The notes under the pieces were generated by a model, which worked only from the letters and a program-made list of their open reading frames with translations, was not told where the DNA came from and made no database searches. The position numbers were made by a program, and so were the translations under genes. Positions 42,011-50,888 of a stretch of DNA of 64,000 nt are shown piece by piece. Position 1 is the first letter of the stretch, and each line of letters begins with the position of its first letter. Origin of the DNA: Nonomuraea montanisoli (lineage in GTDB: Bacteria; Actinomycetota; Actinomycetes; Streptosporangiales; Streptosporangiaceae); NCBI RefSeq assembly GCF_013363975.1, contig NZ_JABWGN010000016.1:62001-126000 (forward strand). The letters are read 5' to 3'.

Positions 42011-43612
42011 ATGAACGCGCGTCCTGCCATGACGCAGAACGACTTTTCTCCTTTGCAGCAACCGGAGCTCGGCGCCTGGACGCCTGCCCGGTCCGTGAGC
42101 GTGGTGATTCCCGCGCACGGCGGGCCGCACCTGGACCTGACGCTCGCGGCGCTCGCCGCGCAGACGTACCCGGCCCACCTCATGGAGGTGCTGGTCGTGG
42201 ACGACGGCAGCGAGCCGCCGATCCGCCTGCCGGAGATCCGCCCGCACAACACCCGCCTGGTCCCCGTGGAGACCGGCTGGGGCATCGCGAACGCGGTCAA
42301 CACCGGGGCCAACGCCGCCGACGGCGAGGTCATCCAGCGGCTCGACGCCGACATGGTGCCCTGCCGCGAGCACATCGAGGCGATGGCCCGCTGGCACCAC
42401 CTCACCGACTACCTGGTCACGATCGGGATGAAGCGGTTCGTCGAGGTGCCGCCGCTGACCCCGGAGGAGGTCTTCCGGGCGCGTGACCTGGGAGAGCTGT
42501 TCGACCTGGACAAGGCGGTGGCCAGCTCCACTGAGGCGACGATCGCCAAGACCGACGGGCTGCGCAAGAGCCGCAACCCGTACCACGTGTGCACCGGGCC
42601 CACGGTCGCCATGCCGCGCGAGGTCTTCCACGCCGTGGGCGGGCTCGACCCGACCGTGCTGCGCGGCGAGGACACCGAGTTCGCCTACCGGCTGGCCATG
42701 CACGGCGTGGTGTTCGTCCCCGACATGGAGGCGCGGGCCGTCCATCTGGGGCTGCCCGCCCAGCACCGCGACCGGGAGCGCGCGGTGCGGGCCGTCGGGC
42801 CGTATCTCGCGCACCGCATCCCGCTCCGCCGCGACCTGCGCAAGGACCAGGGGCGGCGGTGGCTGGTGCCGTACGTCGAGATCGTGCTGGACGTGACCGA
42901 CACCTCCGAGGCCGTCGTACGGCAGGCGGTGTCCGCCGCGCTGGACGGCAAGCTCCAGGACGTGGTGGTGACGCTGGTCGGGCCCTGGTCGCCGCTGCGC
43001 GAGGGGCGGCGCTCGGTGCTCGGCGACCCGTGCTTCGAGCTGCGGCTGATGCGCGACCTGTTCGCCCACGACGACCGGATCAGGCTGATCGACGAGGCCG
43101 CGCCCACGCCCGCCCCCGCGCCGTTCCGCTACCGGGGGCCGGTGGACGTGCCGCTGCATCGCGCGACGCTGGAGCGCATGGTCGAGGACGTGCAGAAGGA
43201 CCTCACGGGCGTGCTCGTCGTGGACCTGCCCGACGGGCGCGCGGCGCGGCTCGAACGCACCTCCGCGCTCGCCCGGGCGCTGCTGCTGACCGAGCCGGGC
43301 GGCGACCTGGACGAGGTCATCGCGACGACCCACGGCGTGCGGCACGTGGCGCCGGAGCGCTACTGGCCGCCGGCCGCTCCCCCGGCCGCCGCCTCTCCGG
43401 GCGCGTCGGCCTCGGGGTCCGGTACCGCCGTCTCGGCCTCCGGCTCCGGCGCCTCAGCCGCGGCCTCGGCCTCGGGATCCGCGTCCGCGGAGGAGACTCG
43501 GACCGCCAAGCCGTCGGCCAAGGCCGCGCCGGCCGCGGTTCACGCGCCGGCCTCACCCGAGGGCGAGCGTTCCCTGCTCGGCCGCCTGAAGTCCGCCCTC
43601 CGCTCGGGCTGA
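42011..43612 (+). CDS. Family-2 glycosyltransferase with C-terminal paralogue domain (GT-A)
   Basis: A 533-aa protein. The GT-A catalytic domain covers residues about 25-280: VSVVIPAHGGPHLDLTLAAL, the acidic VVDDGS, a DXD motif in QRLDADMVPC, and a late GEDTEFAYRLAMHG acceptor-site block. Residues about 280-460 form a second domain shared with three other transferases in this cluster, ending ARLERTSALARALLL. The last 80 residues are Ala/Ser/Gly repeats and a basic amphipathic helix (LLGRLKSALRSG) that could touch the membrane. GGGGG lies about 9 nt before the ATG. Sugar donor and acceptor are unknown; a surface polysaccharide or glycopeptide role is inferred from the array. Confidence 0.85.
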   Translation: MNARPAMTQNDFSPLQQPELGAWTPARSVSVVIPAHGGPHLDLTLAALAAQTYPAHLMEVLVVDDGSEPPIRLPEIRPHNTRLVPVETGWGIANAVNTGANAADGEVIQRLDADMVPCREHIEAMARWHHLTDYLVTIGMKRFVEVPPLTPEEVFRARDLGELFDLDKAVASSTEATIAKTDGLRKSRNPYHVCTGPTVAMPREVFHAVGGLDPTVLRGEDTEFAYRLAMHGVVFVPDMEARAVHLGLPAQHRDRERAVRAVGPYLAHRIPLRRDLRKDQGRRWLVPYVEIVLDVTDTSEAVVRQAVSAALDGKLQDVVVTLVGPWSPLREGRRSVLGDPCFELRLMRDLFAHDDRIRLIDEAAPTPAPAPFRYRGPVDVPLHRATLERMVEDVQKDLTGVLVVDLPDGRAARLERTSALARALLLTEPGGDLDEVIATTHGVRHVAPERYWPPAAPPAAASPGASASGSGTAVSASGSGASAAASASGSASAEETRTAKPSAKAAPAAVHAPASPEGERSLLGRLKSALRSG

Positions 43613-43887
43613 CGTCCCCTCAGAAGACGCGGGAGAGGGCCCCGAGCGGGCCCTCCGCTCAGGCCGGCACCCCTCTCCTGAGGGGCCGCGAACTCGCGGA
43701 CGCCCTCTCAGAGGCCGCGGGAGAGGGCGGCCCCAGGGCGCGGGTGAGAGCCCAAGGGGGCCCTCCGATCAGGCCGTCCCGCCCGAGGGCGCCGGGCACG
43801 GAAGGGCCGAGGGCGTACAGGTCAGGAGCGCGCACCTGGGGAATCGGGCGTACGCATCGAGGGCGCCGTACGCGCCAGGCGAGGGAG
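43613..43887. repeat. GC-rich spacer with repeated motifs and hairpins
   Basis: This 275-nt convergent spacer has no supportable gene. cgggagaggg occurs twice (43630-43639 and 43719-43728), gggccct-type blocks occur several times, and gggccccgagcgggccc can fold back on itself. It probably contains the terminators of the two flanking genes; the repetitive look suggests local duplication. Confidence 0.45.
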
Positions 43888-45507
43888 TCAGGTGCGCGGG
43901 CGTTTGCCGAGGGCGCGTTTGACCGTGGTGGACAGCAGCGCGCGCATGCCCTGCTGGGCGCGGTTGGCCGCGGCGAGCTGCCGGCGCAGGCCGCTGACCT
44001 CGCGGCGCAGCTCGACCGTGGTCTTGCGCCACCGGCCGGACTCGTCGCGCCACTTGCCCACCTGCCCGCGCAGCCGCTCGACCTCCTTGGTCAGCCGCGC
44101 GATCTCCGCCTGCGCCTCGGCACGGGCGCGCAGGGCGCTGCGGCGGCCGGTGACGGCCGCGGGCTCGGTGGTGAAGGCGTACGTCCCGCCCTCGACCCAC
44201 GTCACGCCCGCCACCTCGTCCACCACGTCGTCGAGGTCCTCGCCGGGCCGCGCGACGACGCGGGCGCGGGCGAAGGCGGCGGTGCGTTCGAGCCGGGCCG
44301 CCACCACCCCGTCGGGCGACTCCTCCAGGAGCACGCTGACCAGGCCCAGCCCCTCCTCACGGCACAGGTCGAGCAGCCGCGCGAGGCTGTCCACGCCCGG
44401 CGACCAGCCCGGCGGCAGGCGCAGCACGAACGGCACGGCCGGGTCCACCTCGGCGGAGTCCGCCAGGCGTACGCGGCCCTCGTGCCGGTAGTGGCCGTGG
44501 ACGAGCACCAGGTCGAGCCCGGGATCGGTGAGCGGGGCGCGGCGCTCGCGCTCCAGCGACTCCCACGGCCCGGTGATAACGACCGACAGGTCGGGCACCG
44601 TGCCGGCGAGCAGCGCGTCCACCGTGGCGCGCACGCTCTCGTACCCGACCGTGCCGTCGACCACGGCGGTGACGTAGGGCACCTTCCACTGGCGGCCCGG
44701 ATGGGAGCGCAACCACCGGTAGGACGGGATGCGGTCGGCCACGAACGCGTGGCTGACCCGGTCGATGCTCGCCTTGTCGCGCATGCGCATGGTGGGCCCG
44801 AGGTGGTAGGCGCGGGCGCGCGGCTCGGGCACGAACACCGCGCCGGCCTGGGCCAGCCGGTAGCCCATCTCGGTGTCCTGGCCGAGGACGAGGTCGTCGT
44901 CCATCGGCCCGGCCGCCTCGATCAGCCGGGCCGCGACCGAGGTGGCGCCGCCGACGTGCAGGCTGAAGGGCCGCTGCGGGTTGTCCGTCAGGCCGTCGGT
45001 GCGCTCGACCAGGTCGATGATCCAGCCGTGCGGCTCGGCCGGCTCGAACGCCTTCTCCAGGTCGTCGGGCAGCTCGGCGGGCGCGGGCGCGTCGGTGAAC
45101 CGGATGTAGCCGGTCACGACGAGGTAGGGCGCGGCGTGGTGCCAGCGCATGTGGGCCTCGACGGCGCCCGGCGTGAGCAGCACGTCGGAGTCGAGCCAGT
45201 GGACGATGTCGCCGCTCGCCTCGGCCAGCCCGGCGTTCCGGGCCGCGGCCCGGCCCGGGGCGTCGCAGGTGATCAGGCGCGTGGCGGCCGGCCGGACGGC
45301 CGGCAGCCGCAGCGGGGGCGCGCTGCCGTTGTCGACGACCACGACCTCGGTGAGCTCCGCCGGGTAGGTCTGCCGGGCCAGCGCGGCCAGCGCCAGGTCG
45401 AGCTTGTCCTGGTTGTCGTACGCGGGGACGACCACGCTGACGCGCAGGCGGGGCGTGAAGTCCTCGGCCGGTCGCAGGACGCGGTAGTCGTTGCCGCGGA
45501 CCCTCAT
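43888..45507 (-). CDS. Family-2 glycosyltransferase with C-terminal coiled coil
   Basis: About 539 aa from ATG 45507. The GT-A domain opens SVVVPAYDNQDKLDLALAAL, with VVVVDNGS, the DXD variant LDSDVLLTP and the block GQDTEMGYRLAQAG. The shared second domain ends PPGWSPGVDSLARLLDL and ARLERTAAFARARV. The last 80 residues are a charged coiled coil (AEIARLTKEVERLRGQVGKW). The start is ambiguous: in-frame GTGs at 45525, 45546 and 45567 lie in tandem repeats, and GTG 45567 overlaps the upstream stop as GTGA. The upstream gene on this strand is the glycosyltransferase at 45564-46709, so the two form an operon. Substrates are unknown. Confidence 0.83.
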   Translation of the reverse strand: MRVRGNDYRVLRPAEDFTPRLRVSVVVPAYDNQDKLDLALAALARQTYPAELTEVVVVDNGSAPPLRLPAVRPAATRLITCDAPGRAAARNAGLAEASGDIVHWLDSDVLLTPGAVEAHMRWHHAAPYLVVTGYIRFTDAPAPAELPDDLEKAFEPAEPHGWIIDLVERTDGLTDNPQRPFSLHVGGATSVAARLIEAAGPMDDDLVLGQDTEMGYRLAQAGAVFVPEPRARAYHLGPTMRMRDKASIDRVSHAFVADRIPSYRWLRSHPGRQWKVPYVTAVVDGTVGYESVRATVDALLAGTVPDLSVVITGPWESLERERRAPLTDPGLDLVLVHGHYRHEGRVRLADSAEVDPAVPFVLRLPPGWSPGVDSLARLLDLCREEGLGLVSVLLEESPDGVVAARLERTAAFARARVVARPGEDLDDVVDEVAGVTWVEGGTYAFTTEPAAVTGRRSALRARAEAQAEIARLTKEVERLRGQVGKWRDESGRWRKTTVELRREVSGLRRQLAAANRAQQGMRALLSTTVKRALGKRPRT

Positions 45508-45567
45508 GCCGCCTCCCTCGCTCACGCCGCCTCCTCCCTCGCTCACGCCGCCTCGCTCCTCGCTCAC
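45508..45567. repeat. In-frame tandem repeat at a glycosyltransferase start
   Basis: Three tandem units of 18, 21 and 21 bp (45508-45525, 45526-45546, 45547-45567; minus-strand sense gtgagcgagg...ggcggc). Each carries its own GTG and a purine-rich gagg core, so each could act as an initiation site for the downstream gene, giving N-termini that differ by six to seven residues (VSEGGG). Confidence 0.8.
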
Positions 45568-46709
45568 GCCGCCTCCACCTGCGCGTTCGTGCCGTGCTCC
45601 ATGAGCAGGCTCGGCCGGAAGCCGTGCCACTGGCTGGTGGCCACCTTGAGGAAGTGGGCGAGCGGGAGCTGCCAGGTGTGCGCCCCGCTGAGCCCGCGGC
45701 GCAGCACGTAGCCGAGGCCGTGGGTGCGGTAGGTGCTCGCGCCGGCCTCGGTGGCGGCCTTCAGGAAGTCGCGGTCGACGGCCCGCGGCTGGGCCGGGAA
45801 CCCGCCGATGCGCCGGAAGTCCTCGCGGGAGACCAGGATGGTGCCGCCGGCCACGTGGTCGGACCACACCTCGCTGCGGTACGCGGCGCCGCTGGCGAAC
45901 GCGCTGCGCCGGATCGTGGCCCGCAGCGGCTCCAGGTAGAAGAACTCGCCGGAGGTGCCGGTCACGTCGGCGCCGGAGTAGGTCAGGGCCATGACCAGGT
46001 CGGCGAGGTGGTCGGGGCCGTACCAGTCGTCGTCGTCCCACTTGGCCAGGTGGTGGCCGCCCGCCAACGCCGCCGCCTCGTTGAGCACCGTGCCGAACGG
46101 CACCTCGGCGGGCATCTCCTTCCACGCGACGGGCAGCGGGAGGTCCTCGACCGCCCGGCGCACGCTCTCGTACGGCACCCCGTGCAGTCCCAGGACCACC
46201 TCGACCTCGGCCCCGCGCTGACGGGCGATCTGGGCGAGCGCGCCGTGCACCAGCTCGGGCCGCTTGGTGGCCATGACGACGCTGACCGACGGCGTCGCGG
46301 CGGGGCGGTGGGCCAGGCGGCGCAGCCGTACGCTGTGCTCCTCGCGTCGCAGGTCGGCCAGGCAGCGGACGGTGCCGTCGGGCTCGTGGGCGAGCCAGGA
46401 GCGGTCGGTGAGCAGGGCCGCGAGGTCGGCGGGCACCCAGGCGGGGGCGTGGGCGGCGGTGAGCGGGACGCCGGCGGCGGCCAGGCGTAAGACGTCGTCG
46501 AGCGCGACCGGACCGTCGGGCCAGTCGACCTCCAGGCCGCGCAGCGGGCGCAGGGCGGCGATGTCGGGCGGCTGCGTCCGCGTCGAGGCCGGCGGCGCTT
46601 GAGGGGCCTCGGGGGGCCGCGCGTCGCTCGCCCACCCGGCGCCGCTCCAGCGGAGCCGGGCGAGCCCCTGGTCCGGCGTGCGCGTGAATCCGCAGGGAGT
46701 GACGGACAT
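45564..46709 (-). CDS. Family-2 glycosyltransferase, DDDDWYGPD subgroup
   Basis: A 381-aa protein. A variable N-terminal domain (1-120) ends in LRREEHSVRLRRLAHRP, followed by a GT-A domain: SVSVVMATKRPELVHGAL, a DXD-like metal site in KWDDDDWYGPDHL, AGGTILVSREDF, and RTHGLGYVLRRG near the end. The same order of blocks occurs in the larger protein at 48948, so they are paralogues. Binding of a nucleotide sugar through the acidic cluster is expected; the acceptor is unknown. ATG 46709 has GAGGAG upstream, and its stop lies in a tandem repeat leading into the next transferase. Confidence 0.85.
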   Translation of the reverse strand: MSVTPCGFTRTPDQGLARLRWSGAGWASDARPPEAPQAPPASTRTQPPDIAALRPLRGLEVDWPDGPVALDDVLRLAAAGVPLTAAHAPAWVPADLAALLTDRSWLAHEPDGTVRCLADLRREEHSVRLRRLAHRPAATPSVSVVMATKRPELVHGALAQIARQRGAEVEVVLGLHGVPYESVRRAVEDLPLPVAWKEMPAEVPFGTVLNEAAALAGGHHLAKWDDDDWYGPDHLADLVMALTYSGADVTGTSGEFFYLEPLRATIRRSAFASGAAYRSEVWSDHVAGGTILVSREDFRRIGGFPAQPRAVDRDFLKAATEAGASTYRTHGLGYVLRRGLSGAHTWQLPLAHFLKVATSQWHGFRPSLLMEHGTNAQVEAA

Positions 46710-46936
46710 GCGTGCGGTGCTCCTCGGCCGGGGGGACTCAGATCGGCGCCTACCTTACGCCCGTTTGACTGCCATCAAGGCAGATGCCCCGTGAGCAGCA
46801 GAATGATCTCCCAGCTTGGAAAGGATCTCTCCCAGAATGTCTCCAGGAACTTATGGCAACGTAGTGTCGAATGTTGATTAAGGTGTCAATAAATCCTGAC
46901 GCCTGATTTGTCCATGTCGACGAAAGGTTTGCGCGG
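46710..46936. promoter_or_regulatory. Divergent promoter region of the glycosyltransferase array
   Basis: This 227-nt spacer is AT-richer than its surroundings and separates the minus-strand pair from the plus-strand set. It includes ctgccatcaaggcag (a 5-bp inverted repeat around 46769-46783) and, near 46872-46892, gttgattaaggtgtcaataa, which has -35/-10-like bases. The promoters are not resolved. Confidence 0.35.
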
Positions 46937-47374
46937 ATGCTCTCGCCTCGCCGATTGGCAGCGGCCGCCGCGGTTCTCGGAGTCCTGGCCGTCGCCGCCC
47001 TCGTGCTGCTCGTCCTCGGCGGGCTCGTGACCGTGGGCGCCGCGGCGGCGACGGGGGCGTTCCTGATCGCTCTGTCCGCCCTGGCCCTCCTCGTGGTCGT
47101 CGTGCGCCGCCTCGACGGCAAGGCCCAGCGCATCGACCTGCGGGTCAAGCGACACGAGAGCGAGCTGGCGAAGACCCTCACCGCCCTCAGGCGCGTCGAG
47201 ACGCGGCTCGACCGGCTGAGCGCCGCGGTGGAGCAGGCGTCCGCCCGGCGTGAGGAGGACCTGTCCGCGATCCTGGCCTCGCTCGGCGAGGACCGCGTGA
47301 ACGCGATGGTCCGCGCCCGAGAGGTCGAGGAACTGCGCGAGGAGGTCCGCGCGCTGGCCAAGGGATCGGTATGA
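46937..47374 (+). CDS. Membrane protein with C-terminal coiled coil
   Basis: A 145-aa protein: two closely spaced membrane helices (about residues 8-30 and 33-56), then a basic juxtamembrane stretch (VRRLDGKAQRIDLRVKRHES) and a cytoplasmic coiled coil of about 80 residues (TALRRVETRLDRLSAAVEQA, then REVEELREEVRAL). There is no catalytic motif. Its stop overlaps the start of the next transferase (ATGA), so it probably anchors or organises the glycosyltransferases, two of which carry similar coiled tails. GAAAGG lies in front of the ATG. Confidence 0.75.
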   Translation: MLSPRRLAAAAAVLGVLAVAALVLLVLGGLVTVGAAAATGAFLIALSALALLVVVVRRLDGKAQRIDLRVKRHESELAKTLTALRRVETRLDRLSAAVEQASARREEDLSAILASLGEDRVNAMVRAREVEELREEVRALAKGSV

Positions 47375-48951
47375 GCCAGGCGGCCGGTACCAGCCGGGCA
47401 GCCGGTACGAGCAGGGCGGCCGGTACGAGCAGGATGGCACGCGTCCCCCGCGTCAGGCACAACGACTACGGCACCCTGGAGCCCCCGGCTCTCGGGACGT
47501 GGCGGCCGGAGCTGACCGTCTCGGTGGTGATCCCGGCCCACGGAGGCCAGGAGGACCTGGAGCGGACCGTGGCGTCGCTGGCCGCGCAGACGTATCCGGC
47601 CGAGCTGGTCGAGGTGGTCGTCGCCGACGACGGCAGCGAGCCGCCCCTCGACGTGCCGGGCGCGCGCGTGGTGCGGGTGACGCGGGGCTGGGGCAGGGGC
47701 GCGGCGCGGGAGACCGGCCGGCTCGCCGCCACCGGCGACGTGGTCCACTGGCTCGACGCCGACATGATCCTCGGGCCCGCGCACGTCGAGGCGCACATGC
47801 GCTGGCACCACCTCATCGACCACGCCGTGGTGCTCGGCGACACCTGGTTCGTGGACGCGCCGGGCGAGGAGGGCGTCCGGTCGGAGTACACGCGCACGAT
47901 CCTGGAGTCGACGCGCATGCTGAAGGACGCCGGCTCCGCGGCGTACCTGCTGCACACGGGCGCCTCCAGCTCCGTGCGCGCCGACCTGCTGCGCGCCGCG
48001 GGCGGCGTGGACACCGAGCTCAACATGGCCGAGGACACCGAGCTCGGCTACCGGCTCGCCCAGGCGGGCGCGGTGTTCATCCCCGACCCCGAGGCCCGCG
48101 CCGAGCACATCGGCCCGTCCACGGTCATGCGGCGCGAGAAGGACGTGCACCGGCACAACTGGTCCTACCTGGGCGATCTGGTGCCCGAGCTGCGGTGGCT
48201 GCGGGCGCACCCGCAGCGCCACTGGCGCGTGCCGTACGTGCGGGCCGTCGTGCCGGCGACCACGTACGAGGAGACGCGCGGCGCGGTGGACGCGGTCCTG
48301 GCCGGAGCGCCCGCCGACACGGCCGTCACGATCACCGGCCCGTGGGCGGAGCTCACGGACGGCCGGCGCGACAGCCTGGACGAGCCCCTGCTGGACGCCC
48401 GCCTCCTCACCCACCTCTACCGGTACGAGCCGCGCGTCTCCTTCGCCGAGGACGAGCCGCTGTCCGCGGCTCCCACGCCGTTCCTGCTGCGGCTGCCGGC
48501 CGGCTGGGCGCCCGGCGCCGACACGCTGTCCCGGCTCGTCCGGCTGGCGGACGCCGACCTGCTCGGCCTCGTCTGCGTGGCCCTGGCCGAGTCGCCGCAG
48601 GGCGTGGTCGCGGCCCGGCTGGAGCGCACCGCGGCCTTCGCCCGGGCGGCCCGCCTCAACGGCGCGGACGACGATCTGGTGGACGAGATGTTCGGGTCGC
48701 TGTGGGTGAGCGGGGCCGAGTACGGGCTCGTCCCGGTCGCCGAGGCCGAGTCGACGGCCGGTGACGCCGCCAGGTGGCGGGCCGTGGCCGCCGAACGCCT
48801 GACGGAGGTCAAGAGCCTCCAGGCCGAGGTGGAACGGCTGTCGGCCGAGGTGGAGCGCCTTTCGACCGAGGCCGCGGCCGGGGCCGATGCCGGGGCCGGG
48901 GAACACGGGCGGCTGACCTCGCTCATCAGGCACCTGAGGAGCGCGGGATGA
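47371..48951 (+). CDS. Family-2 glycosyltransferase with repeated N-terminal tag
   Basis: A 526-aa protein. Residues 4-21 are three copies of AAGTSR or near, encoded by three 18-bp tandem repeats, followed by an internal ATG (47434) with gcagg in front that could be the ancestral start (MARVPRVRHNDYG). The GT-A domain has VSVVIPAHGGQEDLERTV, VVADDGS, the DXD in HWLDADMILGP and AEDTELGYRLAQAG. The shared second domain ends PAGWAPGADTLSRLVRL and ARLERTAAFARAA. A short coiled tail (EVKSLQAEVERLSAEVERL) follows. Stop and next start overlap (ATGA). Confidence 0.85.
   Translation: MSQAAGTSRAAGTSRAAGTSRMARVPRVRHNDYGTLEPPALGTWRPELTVSVVIPAHGGQEDLERTVASLAAQTYPAELVEVVVADDGSEPPLDVPGARVVRVTRGWGRGAARETGRLAATGDVVHWLDADMILGPAHVEAHMRWHHLIDHAVVLGDTWFVDAPGEEGVRSEYTRTILESTRMLKDAGSAAYLLHTGASSSVRADLLRAAGGVDTELNMAEDTELGYRLAQAGAVFIPDPEARAEHIGPSTVMRREKDVHRHNWSYLGDLVPELRWLRAHPQRHWRVPYVRAVVPATTYEETRGAVDAVLAGAPADTAVTITGPWAELTDGRRDSLDEPLLDARLLTHLYRYEPRVSFAEDEPLSAAPTPFLLRLPAGWAPGADTLSRLVRLADADLLGLVCVALAESPQGVVAARLERTAAFARAARLNGADDDLVDEMFGSLWVSGAEYGLVPVAEAESTAGDAARWRAVAAERLTEVKSLQAEVERLSAEVERLSTEAAAGADAGAGEHGRLTSLIRHLRSAG
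47380..47433. repeat. Three 18-bp tandem repeats at a glycosyltransferase N-terminus
   Basis: Units at 47380-47397, 47398-47415 and 47416-47433, consensus gcggccggtacgagcagg, differ at only a few positions. They end exactly at an in-frame ATG that precedes the conserved beginning of the protein. Confidence 0.85.
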
Positions 48952-50888
48952 TCGCGGAGCTGCTGGCGGAGATGCCGGGCGCCCGGGTCTTCCTCGCGGG
49001 GATCGCCGCCGCCGACCTGCCCCGCTCCCCGTCCGGAGAGGACGCGCCGGCGCCCCCGGTCGACCTCGACCGGGACCTGCTGGAGCCCCTGTCCGCCGCC
49101 GAACAGGCCGCGGAGGTGCTGGTCCTCGCCCGCACGCCCGCCGACCTGCGGCGCGCCGCCACCCTGCACAAGCTGCTGCCGGAGACGCGCCGCGTGGTCG
49201 TCGCCGTCCTGGACACCCCGCCGGCGCATCCCGCGCCGGTGCCCACGCCGACGCCCGCGCACCGCTGGCGCTCGCTGTCGGACCTGCGGGTCCACCGGCC
49301 CAAGGACCGGGTGTGGGTGGTGGACGCGCACTTCTCCGCGCCCACGCCCGCCGGCCGTACCGTGGCCGCGACCTCCCGGGCGTTCGCCGGGCACCGGCTC
49401 GACGTGATCGGCGCGCCCGCCGCGGCCATCGCGGGCGTCGGCGCCGCCGACTGGCGGCCCGGCGACCCCAACGCCACCCCCGCCGAGATCACCGGCCCCG
49501 TGCCGGAACGGGTCGGCGCCCCGGGCGGCGACGTCGTCCTCCGCACCTCCGAGACCGCGCCCGCCGCGCCGCCCGAGGACGGCTCGCGCGGCTGGGCCGG
49601 CGACGAGCGGCCCGTCGAGCGGCCCATGGCGCGGGCCGCCACCTGGGAACGGCTCGGCCGTCCCGGCGGCGCCGCGCTGCCCCTCGCCGACCCGGACGTG
49701 CTCGCCGAGCCGTCCATGGTCCCGCCCGTCGACGAACGCCTGGTCAACCCGCAGGGCTTCGTCACCACCCCGTCGCGCGGCATGGCCTCGCTGGAGGAGC
49801 GCGACGGCCGCTGGGCGGTGGTGCTCGACGGCAGGGCGGTGACGACGTTCGCAGAGTCCGGCGGCGTCACGGACGCCGACGTGGCCAGGCTGCGGCAGGT
49901 CCGCGGCGTCGAGGTGGACTGGCGGCGCGCCCACAGCGGGCCCCTCGCCGCCGTGCGGGTGCTGGCCGGGCTCGCCGCGGCCGGGGTCCCGCTGGTCGCC
50001 GAGTCGGTGCCGCGCTGGGCGGGCGGCCTCGGCGACGACCTCGTCGCCCTGCTGACGAGCCGTCCCGACCTGTCCGACGACCTGCGGCGCGAGGAGCACA
50101 GCGTCCGGCTGCGCCGCCGGGCCCTGCGCACCCACGGCGTCGCGGCCCGCTGGGAGCAGCTCGGCGCGCCGGCGCCCGCGCCGCCGCTCACGTCCGTCCT
50201 GCTCGCCACCCGCCGCGCCGACATGGTCGGCTTCGCCCTCCGGCAGGCCGCCCGGCAGCGTGGCGCGCAGCTCGAAGTGGTGCTGGCCCTGCACGGCGTG
50301 CCCCGTGGCCATCCCGACGTGGCCGCGGCGATCGCCGCCCACGAGGGGCCGCTGACCGTGTACGAGGCCGACGGGCGGGAGATCTTCGGCGAGGTGCTCA
50401 ACCACGCCGCCGCCCGGGCGTCCGGCTCGTTCCTGCTCAAGATGGACGACGACGACTGGTACGGCCCGGACTTCCTGTCGGACCTGCTGCTCGCCCACTC
50501 CTACTCGGGAGCGCAGGTGGTGGGGACCGTGCCGGAGTTCGTCCACCTGGCCTCGATCGACGTGACCGTGCACCGCAGCCAGGTCACCGAACAGATCAGC
50601 AGCTTCGTGGCGGGCGGCACGATCCTCGTCGAACGGTCGGCGTTCCAGGCCGTGGGCGGGTTCCGGCCGCTGCGCCGGTCGGTGGACACGCAGTTCCAGG
50701 AGGCGCTGCAGGCCGCGGGCGGGCAGATCTACCGCACCCACGGCCTCGGCTACATCCTGCGTCGCGGGCCCGCGGCCAACCACACGTGGCAGGAGCCGAT
50801 CGGCACGTTCCTGCAGCGCAACAAGAGGCAGTGGCGCGGGTTCCGTCCCAGCGCCCTCATGGAGCTCGACCGGAGCACCGCATCATGA
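48948..50888 (+). CDS. Large family-2 glycosyltransferase, DDDDWYGPD subgroup
   Basis: A 646-aa protein from ATG 48948, which overlaps the previous stop. The first 270 residues have a Rossmann-like alternation (EVLVLARTPADLRRAATLHK, VVVAVLDTPPAHP) of unknown role. A middle domain contains LRREEHSVRLRRRAL as in the smaller paralogue. The GT-A part has TSVLLATRRADMVGFALRQA, the metal site KMDDDDWYGPDFL, AGGTILVERSAF and THGLGYILRRG. The C-terminal ends of both paralogues match (FRPSALMEL here, FRPSLLMEH there). Its start region in older frames is not coding. The following gene overlaps by 4 nt. Confidence 0.83.
   Translation: MIAELLAEMPGARVFLAGIAAADLPRSPSGEDAPAPPVDLDRDLLEPLSAAEQAAEVLVLARTPADLRRAATLHKLLPETRRVVVAVLDTPPAHPAPVPTPTPAHRWRSLSDLRVHRPKDRVWVVDAHFSAPTPAGRTVAATSRAFAGHRLDVIGAPAAAIAGVGAADWRPGDPNATPAEITGPVPERVGAPGGDVVLRTSETAPAAPPEDGSRGWAGDERPVERPMARAATWERLGRPGGAALPLADPDVLAEPSMVPPVDERLVNPQGFVTTPSRGMASLEERDGRWAVVLDGRAVTTFAESGGVTDADVARLRQVRGVEVDWRRAHSGPLAAVRVLAGLAAAGVPLVAESVPRWAGGLGDDLVALLTSRPDLSDDLRREEHSVRLRRRALRTHGVAARWEQLGAPAPAPPLTSVLLATRRADMVGFALRQAARQRGAQLEVVLALHGVPRGHPDVAAAIAAHEGPLTVYEADGREIFGEVLNHAAARASGSFLLKMDDDDWYGPDFLSDLLLAHSYSGAQVVGTVPEFVHLASIDVTVHRSQVTEQISSFVAGGTILVERSAFQAVGGFRPLRRSVDTQFQEALQAAGGQIYRTHGLGYILRRGPAANHTWQEPIGTFLQRNKRQWRGFRPSALMELDRSTAS

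Noticed and set aside
45568..46635. Read-through of the 43888 transferase frame over the next gene (915 codons)
   Set aside because: The upstream part is a compositional shadow of the 45564-46709 transferase; the glycosyltransferase similarity begins at MRVRGNDY.
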